Positions 26,401-41,400 of a stretch of 64,000 nucleotides of DNA are shown in pieces (positions within the stretch are counted from its first letter, which is position 1; every line of letters begins with the position of its first letter). Source of the DNA: Coturnix japonica (lineage: Eukaryota > Chordata > Aves > Galliformes > Phasianidae). The notes below the pieces were generated by a model that was given only the letters and a program-made list of their open reading frames with translations, was not told where the DNA came from and made no database searches. The position numbers and the translations under genes were made by a program. The DNA is taken from contig NC_029527.1 of the NCBI RefSeq assembly GCF_001577835.2, forward strand, positions 16,839,293 to 16,903,292. Reading direction: 5' to 3'.

Positions 26401-29400
26401 AGGGTCAGGCTGGGTGTTGGGAAAAGGCTCAGCACCAGAAGGCAGTGGGCACAGAGCAGAGTCCCCAGGGCAGCCCCACACTAGCAAAGCTTAGGGAGTA
26501 TTTGGACACTGCTCCAAACATTGGGTTTGGGTGGTGCTGTGTGGAGGCAGGAGCTGGACTTGATCCCTGCAGGCTCCTTCTAACTCAGGATCTTCTGTGA
26601 TTCTAGCCTGGCTGGGACCTTATTTCACCATCTCCCTGACAGTGCCATCCTGATTTCCACATGGCTTCAGCTCACAGCTGGCACTAGCCCTGCTCATCAT
26701 AGGCAGCACCAGCCCTGGTCCTGACCCCAGCTCTGCATGGCCACACGGACTGCCGTGGACGTAGGAGAGGTGATACAGGTGCTCAGGGGCTGTGTAACCA
26801 ATAATTAGCTGTGCCACGTGCCCATGTTCTCAGCCTGTGTGATAACAATTACATTTCTTTCCTCTTTTTTCTCCTGAGAAAGTCTTTTTGACCAATGTCC
26901 ATTTTTAGCAGAACCAGAGTTGGATCAGATGCCTCATGTGAGGGCTCTGCTTTTCAAGAGAAGAGATCAGCACTTTCTCTCTGCAGTGGTTAATCTGCAG
27001 GCACAAAACTGAAAAACTACCAAAATAAAATCACTAATTCACTCTCTTTTTTTTCTCTGGCAGGCTGGAAAGCCATGCTCCATTGGCACAGGCAACCCTG
27101 CTTGTTCCTGTGACTTTTCTTCCATTATAGTTCATAATTATGTGAGCTAAAATGAAAGATTAAGAACTGTAAAGTTACAAGCTTTAGAACAAAAAGCGAT
27201 CTTCAGCTGTGTTCAGAAGACATTATGCTATGTATGAAGACAATGCAGTACAGCTTCCGTGACTACAGCAAACACTTTGAAAAAGAGATTTTTCTAAAGG
27301 CCTTTTCCAGGCTTTCCCCTGTGGGTATAATGGAGTGTCCTCCAATTAGCTGCAGTGGAGTCAATTATGTTATTGCTCAACATTTCTGAGAAATTCCAAC
27401 CAGGGCTGGCAAGCATTGGAGATAAAGCACTGAGCAGATGGAGATGCTCTGAGATGCCAAATATATTCCTTTTACGTTATGCAGGAAGACAGTCAGGCTT
27501 CTGGACATCCCCCTCTCCTGCTAAGACCACCTGGGCAGCGTAGTACTGTGAGGACGTGCCCAGCACGAGGAGCCCCAGCCCAAACAAGCACTGACAGCCC
27601 AGGAGCCTTTCTGCCTCATACCACGAACCCCTCCTGGGGTCCTGTGCTCAAGCAAATGCTAAACTAGCTGGAAACCATCAGTAAAGGCTATCTACGCTGG
27701 TCAGAGAAAACAACAAGTAGCTGGAACTATTCTCCAACCCTCAAGCTATTGTGGTTATTTTCCAATTCCCTATGGTTCTCTTTCTCAATCAGGTTAACAG
27801 ATACCAGTTAGTGCCCTGGCCTTACAGAAAGCAGGCCACACTAGGAAGCCTGCTGTGAAGCTTAATCCCATCAAGTCACCAGAAGCAACCAAACTTCCAG
27901 TTGCTTTTTTACGCTTGAACATTCAATCTGTTGGAGTTTGTCAATCATTAGTGACAATGCAACTGGCACAACTGGCAAGTATTTAGGTCCTCAGATGATT
28001 CACATGTCCCTTGTTATCCCTGCGTGTAATGCACCTACAGTACACTTATCTGGTTCTCTTACTCTGAGATAGCTGTACATGCAGATGGACATCCAGTTGG
28101 TGAGCATCTTCTCTACTACAGATTCAGTTCTCCTCAGCATCAGCTTGGGGTTTTTGGAAGCTGAAGCATCTATTAGATCCACCAGGAGGTCCTTCATGAT
28201 GCTAGTGTAATATTCCAGTTTCCCATGCAATGCAATAGTAAGCAGAGAGGCCAGGTTACACCTGAAAAAACAGAACTGTGTAAGACAGACTAAAGCACTG
28301 AGGCAGACTGTTAACTAGCATAAAAAAACATGAAGGCAGCATTCGTGACAGTTTCTGCAGGCTCTCTCAATGCGTCTAAACTCCACAGGCTCTTTCTGTG
28401 CTGTCAGACCTCAGGTCAACTCTCTCTTACTGGTAAAACATATGTGTTCAGGAATACAAACACTGCAAGAGCAGGTCATGCACTGCACCTTTTGGTGCTT
28501 TGCATGAAAATGGGAAAAGTTTTTGGCTGTTCATTTGTAAAAGAAAACTGGGAGGCTAGTTGTAACCTTCAGCTACAATGCACGACTCTGGATCACTTAG
28601 AGTTTAGGAATAAGTTTAGGAATAAATCAGTCTTGTCCTGCTGCCAGGTCTTTGGTTGAAATTTAGCATAGATGATCAGTGCCTGAAAACCACAGGCCTA
28701 TGGAAAATGTCCATGTAGGACAACAGACTAACTCAACTGCCTCATGGGACCAGACAGGAGCCACAGAGCCACCCTTCACAGCAGAGACTGTGAGGCAGCA
28801 GTCACACCACAGAGCTTCCTGTGGGGCACATAGAACCCCTCTCACATGAGCTGGCTGTCAGTGTGGCTCCTCAGTCTGCTGGAGCTCATACCTGTCCCTC
28901 ACAGCAAAGTCCTTCTGTTGTTCAAGAGCATGGACAAAAACTATGAGAAAGTGCTTGTTGTTGAGCAAGGTAGAGAACAGTGAGATTCCTTCTTCCATAT
29001 TGGGTCTGCAGCTCTCAGGGATCTAGAGATAAAATTAGACAGCAGAATGAGAAAAACACTGTTTGTTTCTCCCCACCCCAAATTTTATCCTACCTGACTG
29101 CAGTGATGACCCTGTTAAGGACACAGCGCTGTGCTGAGGCCTCCACGCTCTCTGTTTGGCATTAGCCAGGCTGCTTTCCTGTTGAAGTTGTGATAGCATT
29201 CTGGGCTGCATCAGAAGCAGCACAGCCACCAGGACACTGCCCCTCTCTATTAAGCACTTGTGAGACCAACTGGAGTCATGTACCCAGTTCTGGGCTCCCC
29301 ACTGCCAGGTGGATGCTGACAAATTAGAGCAAGCTCAGCAGAGCGTTCCAATTAGGAGACAGTTTTGTACAAGGAGAGGCAGAGAGAGCTGGTGCTTATT

Positions 29401-32400
29401 TGGGCCTACGGAGGGGATAACATCCTGCAGTCTTCAGCTGCACTGTGGCAGGGTAGAGAAGACAGAGCAAGGCTCTTCTCCAGGGCTACAGTGACAGAAT
29501 AAGAGGCAAGGGACCCCAGCTGGAGCATGGGACACTAATTAAAAATAGGGAAGGAAGTTTCCACCTTCATGGTCATCAAGCACTAGAAAAAGGCTGTGGG
29601 ATTTCCATTCTTGAAGACATCTCCACACACAGCTGGACAAGGCGTTCAGCAACCTGATCTAGTCAGAGTTGCTGTAAGCAGATCTCCCTTCAACCTAAAT
29701 GACGTGCCGATTCTTCACTTCCTAAATTCCTGTGCATCCAAAACCCAGCTTTGGGGCAACAGCTTATAGTGAGTCCCCACTTGTAATTAATCTCATTTTT
29801 GAAGAACAGTGTATTGAACTAAGGTGACATACACTATGGTACACCTAGGAAGAAAGACCAGAGTGAAGCTGGGAGGGTCTCGGAACAGAGCTCCTTCATG
29901 TGAGAGCAGAATTTCACAGATCTCTCTTCTCCAACCAGTAAAAGCTGACACAACACTGTATGTGTTAATTGCTTTGAGTAATCAAGCATTCCCCACATGC
30001 CACAAGAAAATGCATGGCACTGTCAACACACACAAGTATGGTTAGCAAACACTGAAGAACATTTGTTTTGTTAGTGGGTTACTCACTTTCCATTCCCCCA
30101 CCAGGAGCGGATGGGTTTCCTGGACCTGGGAGCCCACCTGGGAGCTGAGCTGCTGGGAAGGCAGAATGTAGCACTCCTCATAGAGCGAGGAACACTGCAA
30201 CACAACCAAACACAGCCATCAGCAGAGGGCCAGAGCTCTCCTCATATGCCACACACCACAAGGGAACAAGAGAGAGAAATGTCTTCGGGACTGGAGACCA
30301 CCCAATACAAAGAAATGCACTGGAATAATTTATAAAGCCTTCACACACTTTCCAAGAGTGTCTTGAATGAGCAAACACCACAAGAATAAGGGGAGGCAGA
30401 TGTCTGAGCCAGACACGCGGCTGTTAGGGTGGGGAGGCTGCAAATAGAGTAATTTGACAGCTAGAAAACCCCAGAAGAGAAAGCATTATAGAAGAGTAAG
30501 TCAAAACAGAGAAGTACTGGGTGCCTTAATGTATGTAACTTCGGAAACAGATGGGAAAAATGTTTAAATCTCTAACATTCATATAGCAGCCTGAATCTTA
30601 AAGAGCCTAGTGTGTAGATATACAGAGATCGGGTAACTTAAAAACCTGAGTAGTAACTTGTAATGAAACACCCTGCAGTCATAAATCATCCTCTCATTCC
30701 TCACCACCAAAACGCAACAGCCTCAGGGGTGAAATACGGCCACAGTTAGCAGCACACAGCAACACAGCACAGCAGCTGGTGAAGCAAATCACAGCACCAA
30801 CACATCTGGTACTGCAGGCCCAGACCTCACACCGGAGGGGCATAGTGCCACAGGCACAGCATGCCCAGCCACTGGGAGAGGGAACACAAAGGGAAAGACA
30901 GAGACATCTAATGAGCTCTGAAAAGTGGCAGTGCAGATGAAAATCCTTAGTGGCAAGCTACATGGAACATAAAGCCACCTTCCCCTGAGCACTGATGAGA
31001 GATGCCCTTCAAAGTCAGCTTTCTCCCAGCAGGCAGCAGGTTGCAGCTGAAGCCTTTGGGGAGAATGGAGTGCCCCCAGCAAGTTCTCCTCATGTGAGAG
31101 ACAGCTTCCAGAGGAGGATGTCCAGCAGCACCAGGCTGGTGAGCTAACACAGCTCCCAGAGCTGTGCCTTGTCTGCCTCTCAGCTCTGCCAGGTTCCAGC
31201 CATACTGAGCATCCTGACCTCACTTCACACCCCAGGAGCTGTGGCTCCAGTGTTGATGATAATTAAGGCTGAAATACATGACATCTAAATATATAACAGA
31301 GGAATGATTTTGTTACACTGTAATAACCCCTTGGCAGAGGGAGAGTAGAGCCCAGATCTGGTTAGTAAGGAATTGCAGTGATTAGGTCCCCATGAAGTGC
31401 AGAATGGCCTTACTTTGGGGAAGAACGTCCGGGTCACAAAGTGCTTGTACTCCAGGAATGGGATCCCTTGGCTGCGGTTCAGCTCCTTGGTCAGATCTGT
31501 CATGTCTGTCTGCAGCTCTGCAAAACCTTAGGTAAAGAGATCCACAGATGGTAAGTGCTCTTATAATCTACCAGCTGAGGCCAGTACTGAAACATACTGC
31601 ATGTCTCCTCTGTCTTCTTGAGCCTTCTCCCTTGAGAGAGCTGAAGCAGGGTTTTCTGGCGGAGCAGCCTACTTCAGAGTTTACCTGTCAGCACTACACA
31701 TCACCTTTTGCAGCACATACAGAGAAAACTTTCTCCACCCTCCTGGACACCAGCCCTGAGGTCTGGATCTGCAAGCAGATCTCTGCACCCGTGGCACAAT
31801 GATGTACTTGGCAGACAGCAAATGCAGACACTTAGCTTGCTTCTCCCACTGCTCCAGCAGGTGTGCTGCAATTTTTGTTAAACCTTAAAGACTAGTGTGA
31901 CCCTCGAGCAGCCCTCCATTGGCAAAGGGCCATTAGCCCTGAGATGTGGACATTGGTGTCACAGAAGCTAAGTGTCTTGCTTAAGTCAGGCAGCAAGACA
32001 AGGGCAGAGCCACACTTCCATTCACACACACATCCTGATGAAGAAGAACAGCAATGACAGAAAGCTTTCTATAAGTAATTCCATAAAGTTCTACAAAGGA
32101 GGAGGTGAAAGGCTTCAACTCTGCTCTTCTGACAGCTCCCTCCCAGTCTGGGCTCCTGCTCACTGCCCACTACCAGCGACGTACCTTTGCGGATTTCCTC
32201 TCGGATTTGCGACTCCATCTCCTCCATCTGCAGCAGGGTTTTCTGCCAGTAGCGCTCTGCTCTGCGGCTCTTTGTGCAAAACACAAAGAGTGCTGGAGGA
32301 GAGAAAGGGAATAAACCTTTTGGACTGGGACACAATGAGCAGCTGAGCGGTCCCCTGTTAACATGAGTGCATGTTAACATGACTGATAACTTCAGCCTTA

Positions 32401-35400
32401 ACACCTACAACAAAACTGGCACTGATTGGGCAGCTGGCTCTTATCTGTAAATCAGTAAAAACAGCTGGAATTTAATGATCAGGTTTTTGCTGTCGTTTTC
32501 AGTTTATGTCTGGGCCGTCTATATTTAGATAAACTGTTATATTAGTGAATCCCAGCTGATTAATGATTACAGATTGTACTACAGGTACTAAACCTCTTAT
32601 CGTGTTCATGTTTGACATTCTTCCCATGCCTCCAGAAATATATTTCTAATGACTAGTGGTACATCTATAAAACAGTGTGCTTTATAACCTTTATTAAAAA
32701 TAAATGAAATACCTGTTAGAAACACCTCATTTGTTGGGAAGTAATGAGTTTCTTGCTGTATGGTTGTTCTGAGCACGTAAAAATAGATGCCAAACAGAGC
32801 ATACAGGTGCACCATGCAGCTTCCAGTGAGCTTAGCAAATTGTGCCTACTCCAGCTCTCCAGCTAAGGCACTCCAGCAGGCACCTGCTGCTGCCTGTGAC
32901 TGCTGGGTCAGATAGACCTACTTAGTACTATAAAGAAGCATATGGGGAAAAAGAGTGATGTCAGTTATAAACATTACAACAGATAAACCTCAAACAACAG
33001 ATAAACTGTGGATTCAGTCAACAAAAATCTCCACGCTGTAGTAAGTTTCTATCTGGGGTGCTGGTGTGGTCCTACATGAAGAATGGGTATTCGATGCCTC
33101 TGGATCAGAACTGCAGCACTGAGGTTTCCCAGCACATGAGTGAGCCATGACCACTCCTCCACATTCAATACAAAAAACCTTGACATGGCCTGGAAACTCA
33201 CTGTCCCGTTCCCTTACCTACAACAGAGAGGACCAGCAGGATGCTGCAGATGACGATGGAGACGATGATGGCAGTCTCTCCTCCGCCAAGGTGCAGCATT
33301 GCAATTGTATAGTTGAACTTTCCAACTTGGATCTGCAGAGGGAGAAAGAGGAAGAAGTGAGAGCACAAACCAGCCAAGTCCAGGGCCTCGGTCTCCTGTT
33401 GCCATAAGGGAAGGGGTTATGGGCAGCTGGCAAGTCTACTCAGCACAGCTTAAAAAAGGTCCTCCACGCCTCTGGGATGAAAGAGTTTAACAGCACCATC
33501 TGATAAGGAAAACTCATGACACTACAGTCTTTCACTTCTGGAAATGAGTTTCACTTCCCTACAGGAATAGGAAGTGAGAGAAACTTGAGCAAAAACTGTA
33601 AAAAAGGTGGAGAAGAGATGGAAGGGTCTTTTGATTACATCTGTGTCATGGAGCGCCTCCAGGAAAGGTGCACGCTGTGGCACACTGCAGTGCATCTGGG
33701 CGCAGGTGCTGCCGCTGGCTCATGTCTATCAGAGCAGCAGTCCCACATCCACTGCTCACCTTTGTGTCTAAATTGTGTGGTCATGGACAAAAGCAGACTT
33801 GAAGCCCCCAGTGGTTTTCTCTCATTTATTTCAACAGTCAACTCAATATAATTTTGGTAAGAGGAATTAATGAGGCTGTGGGTTAGTGAAGAGTTCCAGT
33901 GGGGATGGTCAGAGTCAGGCAGGACCTGGGTACCATCAGACCCCCAACCAGGACACATACCAGCAGCAAGACATGCTGCTGCAGCCTACTCCCATCACTG
34001 TGGAGCTCCAGCAGCAAATAACAGAATCCTGGCTGTTACAGCAGGCGTATCAGCTCGTCAGAAGGATATTCATCAGCCAGCGAGCCAGTGGGACTTCTGC
34101 AGGTCCTGACAACCATCAGTGGTGCAAATCAGGTGGGGACACCGCACGAGTCTGGCCCTGTGCTACCAAAGCTATTAGAAGTGTGTTTTAAAGGCAGCTG
34201 TGACTTACAAAAATCCAGCAAGTGGTAACTCCAGACACATATGAAGGTTTGGTAAGGGCACAGAGATGAACACAAGCTGGTTGTTTAGCTGCTGGCATGC
34301 TCAATAGCTATGAAATACTGTAGCGCTGGGTATCATTCCCCTGCTTCCTGAAGGACTTACCCTAAATGGCTTACATCAAACCCAAACTTGGAAACTCAAA
34401 AATTCCCTTCTATTCCCAAAGGAATTTCCCTGTTTCTCAGTTCTCATTAAAAAACAAAATTGCCCTATTTAAAATTTCCATTCAGATGACTTAGGAAATT
34501 CTCTTACTTCTGCATTTCCATGTTTTTGGTTTGCAACTGAATTTCACACACAATGAACCACAGTCAGGACTCTGGAAAACCCTCCAGCAGGCTGGTGGCA
34601 CATTGCTGTGCTGAGCCTCAGGGCAGTGTGACCCTGAGAAGCAACTCAAGCCCCCCAGGCCCAAATAGCCCTTCATCTCTTCAGCTTGTTGCACTGCAGT
34701 GAGGTTTGGGTCATCATCTCCACAAGTAGCTCTTCTGCTGGCCATAAGAAGCCAGATAACTGACAGCTGTGTGGAAATCCCCAAACTCATTTCACAGGGG
34801 CCAGAAAAAAGATGACTGCAAGTTGCAAAATACACCACCGTCCTGGGAGTTCACAGTGCCTCACAAGAACTGACAGAATCCCTGCTCACAAGTCACAGCT
34901 CTGAGCCTGACAGCTGGGCACATGACAGACCCTCAGCACTCATTACACCAGGCAGCCTCAGTACCTGCCCCCTGGCATGGGAAGCCCTGAGATGCTGCAG
35001 GCATTGCTCACTGCCCATCCTTCTGCCCACACAGCTACCCAGCAGGTTGCTGTCAGTGGTCCTGGGCAGCCGTGATGCCGCAGCCCTGCCTGTGTGCACA
35101 GCTCTCCAGCACACTGGGTTTGCAGCACAGAGCCCTGCTGCCCAGCAAGCACAGACTGTGGGGGCTGCTGGCACTCACCGTCACAGGCAGCTGTCTTTCC
35201 GAAGTGCTCAGTGACTCATTGACAGAGCAGTGGATGACTTTGTCTGAAACAATCTGGATCTCACAGGAGATAAGACCAATTTTCACCTGGTACTCGCTGC
35301 TCTCCAGGCCCAGGTTGTCAGGCTCTTTCTAAAGACAAAAATAAAACCAGGATGTCAGTCTCCTGAGTGGCAGCGGGAGCAGCAGTAGCTCTTCCTGCTG

Positions 35401-38400
35401 TATTTTCCTTATTCCCTGCTGGCTTTTCAGACCTGAGAGCACTCTCCCTCTCCAAGAACATTCTTCAAGCACCCCAAAGGAAAGCCAGAATTGGACCATT
35501 CCCATTTTTCCTCTTCCCCATTCCTCACTCAACATGGGATGTGGGATGAACAAGACCCTTGTGGAATCTGCTAAGATCTGCTTTTGATTTGCTCTGTCTC
35601 AGCACCACAGATAAGGATCTGAACGCCCACCTCATAAGGGGGAAGGATTTACAGCAGAGGAGACAGTGGGGGAATGTGGCTGCGGGGTCTCAGATGGGGA
35701 CAGTGCCTGTGGAGCACGTTGCAAGCAGTAAGGATATCCTGCAGGGAACAACGGCCTTTCAATTAGTGCTGTACATTGTCTAAGCCCCTCTGAACTGCCC
35801 TTCCCAACTTCCTTGTTAACTGAACTGAAATCAGCAGCCAAAAGTGAAGAATGCATGACTTGTTTTTACAGAACAAATGTCTATTGTCAGGGCCTTCTGG
35901 AGTACCTGCCTGACTTTATGCCAGCGTACTGCTGCTTTTTTCCATTCATCCAGCATTTTATTTAGCTCCTTGCTATGACATCCCTGAGATGCAGCTCTCT
36001 GTGCTCATGCCTTAGCGGGCACCTTAAGGACTGACTGGTTGTAGCCCCTGGTGAGCAGCACACAGAGGCAGCAGGACGTGTGACCTGCCTGAGCATGACT
36101 CCTGCTGCTCCCTTCCTCACCCACCTCCACCTACTGCATCTGCAGACTCACCCTACATTGCTCCTTAGGACTGTGGAGCTTCCCAGTGAGAAGCAGGTAA
36201 TTCCCCAAAGAAGCAGAGCTGTAAATACTGCTCTCTTACGTGTATAACCAGGGTCAAGGGCTCGCCGGGGTGGTGCTTGATCCACTTCTCCTTCTTGGCT
36301 GTGAAGAACTGGGGGTCAGCGTAGTACTCCAGGCTGAACTTGCTGATGTGCAGGGCCTCCTCCGGGTACATCTCCTCATCCAGAACTGGGTGATCATCTG
36401 TGTAGAGGCGGCCATTGAGGTAGAAGTCGACGGAAGCAGGCTTGCTCCCAGCAGTGATGTTGGAGGCAGCTGGAGAAGGGCAGGTGATCACAGTGTCGGT
36501 GTGAACCTTACAGCTCTGGAAGCAGGAGAACATGTGTGTCAGAAAAGGCATTCAGTGTTCTCACCCAGAATCCCTGCTCAACGTTACCAGGTGACATCCA
36601 GGAGGCACCCACCGTTTGCTCTCTGCCAATGCCACGGACCACCATGGAGGCATTCTGGATCAGCTCAAAGCCTCTTCCTTCCACGGTGATGATCCTGCCC
36701 CCGCTTTGAAGAGATGGGAAGAAAGAGAGGATGATTGCTAAAGAGGTGACCTTGACAACATGAAGCATGGAGGTGCAACAGTTGGGTCTCACCTCCTGTC
36801 ATTTTCCCAGGGATTTTTCCCTGTTGTCTGAGCAGAAAATGTAACCTAAAAGCCAAAGATCTTCTTTTACTTGCCACAAGCATCCACACTGCTACTGCGG
36901 TATGAGGCCTCTTCCAGCAGCAGCAGAGTGTTCCCTGCTCCTAGTGCCCAGAGGAGCAGCCTCCCTCTGCATGCTCGGGGTACAGAGCGCATTGCCCAGG
37001 CCACCAGTGTCAAATAAGGTTAACCTGACCACTCAAAGCAGGGACAAGTGGATATTCTCTTTTCCTGCCCCACAGAGATCTCCTCCTGGGTAGTGAAGAC
37101 ACTCCTTGTGAGGCTGACATGGACCCTGCATCTCCCATCCTCTTCAGATTTAGATCAAAACTTCAAAATTGTTTTGTGTTTCAGCTCTGCTGCCTGTGGA
37201 ATGTGAAATTTGGGCCTCAATGTGTAGCTAATTAGTGACAGTAACAAAAGGGCCCTGATGTACACAAGACTCCTGGGCAAAACAAGAGCTGGAGAATGTG
37301 CATCAGCTCTTCTGCTCTGGACAGCAGAAGTTATCCCCTGAATTTATTTTTCCCTTCCTCCATATCATGCCCAAAGTTTGGAGTATCCATCAGGGAACAG
37401 CCAGGATTCACAAACCCTATTATCTCAAGACCACAATATGTTCAGTGAGTTTGGGTCCAGGGCCTTAAGAAATCTTTTACAGTGCTGTAGGTACAATGCT
37501 GTAAATCCAAGTCTCTAAGTGCCTGTCATGGCTGCAAACTAGTTCACAACTCCCATTCTGCTTTAAACTTTACTTACACTAATCATTTCAGCAATGCTCC
37601 AAGATAAATCAGACCCAGCTGAATCTCTGCACAGCTTACTGACACTTCATGGCCAACACCCCACCAACACCACAGCAGTCAGAATATACAAGTGACCAAG
37701 CAGTCTGAGGAGAGGCTGCTGTCTCTCAGTGGTCTGAAATGTGGAGACTGATGTGCATATTGAGAAAGCAGACTAAGGTGATGGAGAAATACCCTGGTGG
37801 TTTCCCTTGTGACTATGGGCAGTGACATTCTTTCACTGTCTCTGTGTTTAGATACTGCTCTTGCCACTCAGCATAGTTCACAAGCTGGCTGGGAGCTGAG
37901 GTTGGCTGAGTCACTGCTGTGCCTTGTTATTAGTTTTCCCACAGGCGGCATCTTTGGCTCTGTGTTTGGGAACACAGAGACACAGCTCTGCTCCAAGGGG
38001 AGCAGCGTCAGAGCCTGCTGCATGCCCTGAGCGTGCTGCTTTCACTGCTGCCCTGGGGGCACTGGCTGTTCCTCAGATGTCCTTGTCAGCTGAGGAAGGT
38101 GGATTTCACCAAAGGAACAGATGCCAGAGAGCTCCACGAACAGATGTGAAATTAAAAGCAACACACTTTAAAAATGAAATATAGTGGCCTTGGGGTACAC
38201 TGAATACTGAAATAACAAATTACAGACTACTCTACTACAGAATACTCCAGAAGTTTAATTGACAAGAAAAATATTTGGGTCTCACTGATCCCTCCATCTG
38301 AAACTCCCTGCAGTACATACCAGGTGTAGACAGTACAAACACCACAGCTGACCTTTTCCAAAGTCCAGTGGGAAACTACAGAGAGGAACTACAGCCAGTC

Positions 38401-41400
38401 CTAGTGTGAGACGTCTTCTGCTCCAGAGCAGGGTTGCCCTGCATCACCCAGACAGTGCCCCGTGATGCCTATTCTGTACATGCCTGCAAGGCAATGGGCC
38501 AGACCCAGCAGAAAGCCCTTCCTCCCTGCTGGATCCTCTCCTCCCAGCCTGGAGCCAACCCCCTCCTTTGCAGGCAGATGCAGACATCATGAGCCTGCTC
38601 TGAAATGGAAGTCATGCTGCTGCTGCAGCACACTGCAGGGCCCAGATAACATATGCTACCTCCTGGTTGTGTTTTGATACTGCTGGTGCTCTGGGCATGC
38701 AATGTGCCTGGGAGCTGCTCTGTGCTTGGATGGCTCAGAGCAGAGGGCTCACACTGTCTGCAAGTGGCTACACTAGGATATTCCAATTAGTTCTGTGATG
38801 AGGGAGTAACATTCACATATGCATTCTGCAAAAATTTCAACAAAAGCCACAAAAGGAAGGACAAATCCTGTCAGAATCGGCAGTTTCTGTTAGAGGGGGA
38901 TCTCACCTAATTTGGCTCTTTTTTGGGTTGATGTCTGTTACTATCGGGTTCTTCTCGTACTTGAACGTGATGCTGTGGCTGGCACAAGACCTGCTCTCGA
39001 ACTGGACACAGATGCGCACGGCTGTGGTGAGCTCTGCAGACGGCATACTGCAGGTGATGGTGCTGTCATTGCGGCTGCACAGGGAGAGGTAGGGTGAGCT
39101 GCAAAGAGCCAGGGGCAGGGCACCAGGGCGCTGAGCTCCCCAAAGAAGAGACATGCAAGAAAGAGTTTCAAGTCGCACACTTATTAACTACATTACCCAC
39201 ATACGCCATTCTGAGCATACACTATCCCAGGCTGCCAGACTACTTTCCCATATAGTCAACAGCAAAAGGGCAGGCCCACACTTCTTCCCAGTGACAATAC
39301 AGGAATCAGTGGGCTGCAGCAACTACAGGACCTTGGCTGAGCAGGGATCCTATGCTAGCAGCATCATGCAGAGCCCCATTCCCAAAAATCGAGGTCTTCC
39401 TGACCTGCTGGGGATGATACCATTTTTCCAGCACCTCAGTTCCTGTCACCAGTTCAGCACCAGGCAGACCCATTCCCACCTGAGGTCCGTGCATTGCTTG
39501 GAGCTGTTGACAAGGACGCGGAGCTCAGAGCCCACATCCAGCCAGCTGCCTCTGATGGTCACTCTGGTCCCTCCAGCCTTCGGGCCGTTCTGGGGAGCTA
39601 TGGACTGCACCATGGGAAGCTAGAAACAGAGGAGACAGTTCTTAATAGTCATCTAGCCTGGTAAATTAGACACTGCAAAGTGCACGTGGGAACTGCTGCA
39701 GTAAATTTAAGTATCCAGCATTGCCAGGCTCTCAAACAGCAGCACAGTAAAAGCTTTAGCAGTCTTGGTTTCAGAACAAGGAGAGAGGTATAAGCACTGA
39801 GGAGCAAGACCGAACAAAATCAACAGTCCCAAGGCTCCTGGAATAAATGACATGAGTTCAAACTGGAGCCCAGGATGCCACCACTCTCTTGTGAATTTCA
39901 ATGCAGGATCCAGAGCTGGAAGGCAACTCATGATCCTTCAGGAAAAAAAACTTCTCATTCATTGCAACTCCCACCATTTCTGCCCTTCAGATCCGTTTCT
40001 CAGTGCAAAGCCAATGTTAAAGGCCTGCTGGACCATGGCCTTGAGAAAGTGTGAAAACAGCCACGTGATTCAGGATAACTGAATATCAAATCTTCTCTTA
40101 AGAAAGCTTCAAATCCCAGTCTCTTAAGGCTACAGAAACTAAGGGGGAAGTTACTTTGCCTCTCACCATATTCAGCAGAAATCACCATGTTTGTTATCTG
40201 CATTAGCAGCTCCTGGAAATCTCCCTGCGACTCAGGAGCCTGAGGCTCTGATGACTAATGCAGCATTGAGCCTGCATGTCACCGCACTGCCCCAGGAGAG
40301 TCATCTGTGCAACCTTCCTGCTGGGGCTCGGATAGGACACCGAGGGCACAGCAAGTAATTACTTCAAGAACCCTGCACAAACGTCCTGCTAATCCACGGC
40401 CAAACACCCCCAGACCCCATCGGCACCGGAGCTCAGCGCAGTGCAGCGCTCACCGCTCCACCTCACCTCGCCCACCCGGAGGCGGTCGCAGCACACGTGG
40501 GTGAGCGGCTGCGGCTGCCCGGCGCTCATCTCCTTCCCCATCAGTCTCAGCTGCACAAACACGATTATTAATAGCTATCCTTGCCCTTGTCCTACTCTCA
40601 CTCTGCTTCTATCCCTCTCCAGCCGTTTCCTCTGTTGTTTCTGATCATTCTCATTCCCACTTCCATGAGACTCATTTTGTTAATAAATCTGAGTGTCTGT
40701 AGGCAGCTGCCTCCTGCCCTTGGCCCCAAACCTATGCACTCAAATGTGCGGCTACAACTGAGAGGATTATTCCTGCTCCCCAAAGCCCTCCGGTTCTTTT
40801 CCTCAGCAACAGCCAATGGCTGCTGCTCCTGATATGCCGCCAGCACCACTTGCTTCCATTGCAACCTTTCCAAATTCAGCTCATTGGGTAAATTCAGGTA
40901 ATCCAGAGCCCACTAGAATGCCCTGGAAAAGTCTGGAACACATTTCTCCCTCCTCCTCATCAGAGTTACAGCCAAACTCTGGCTCTCCTAGACACATCTT
41001 AACAGTGACTCTGAAGGACAGACACAGCATCAATACCAAGGTCAAAGAGTATCTGGTATTTTACGAAGGACCGGTGCTTCTTTGGAAAAGCTGTTCTAGC
41101 AGTCCTGCAGTCTTTTTTAGGTAAACTGATATTACTGCTCAGGCTCAGATCTTAGTGGCCACAGCTTCGCATGGTGCAGTCCATATGCACACAGAGCAGG
41201 GCATCATCTCATCTGTTGTCCAAACTTCTCTGAGAAAAAGGCTGACCAGGCTAAGGCACACAGACATAGGACAGCTTCTGCTGCACCGTGTTGCAAAGAC
41301 ACCTCCTGTCCCTGCTCCCCAGGAGAAGCAGACTTCACTACCAGCCTGCTGGGATCTGACTGGGCTCAAGTTCACAGACTGGCTGTTGCTTTTCTTACTT

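Noticed and set aside
30789-31223. 144-codon minus-strand frame in PLXND1 intron 22
   Set aside because: Not in the set of exons needed for a continuous plexin frame; Ser/Cys-rich chance frame with no family match.
33886-34191. Gln-rich 101-codon plus-strand frame in PLXND1 intron 19
   Set aside because: Antisense to an intron, no splice context, no family resemblance; likely chance.
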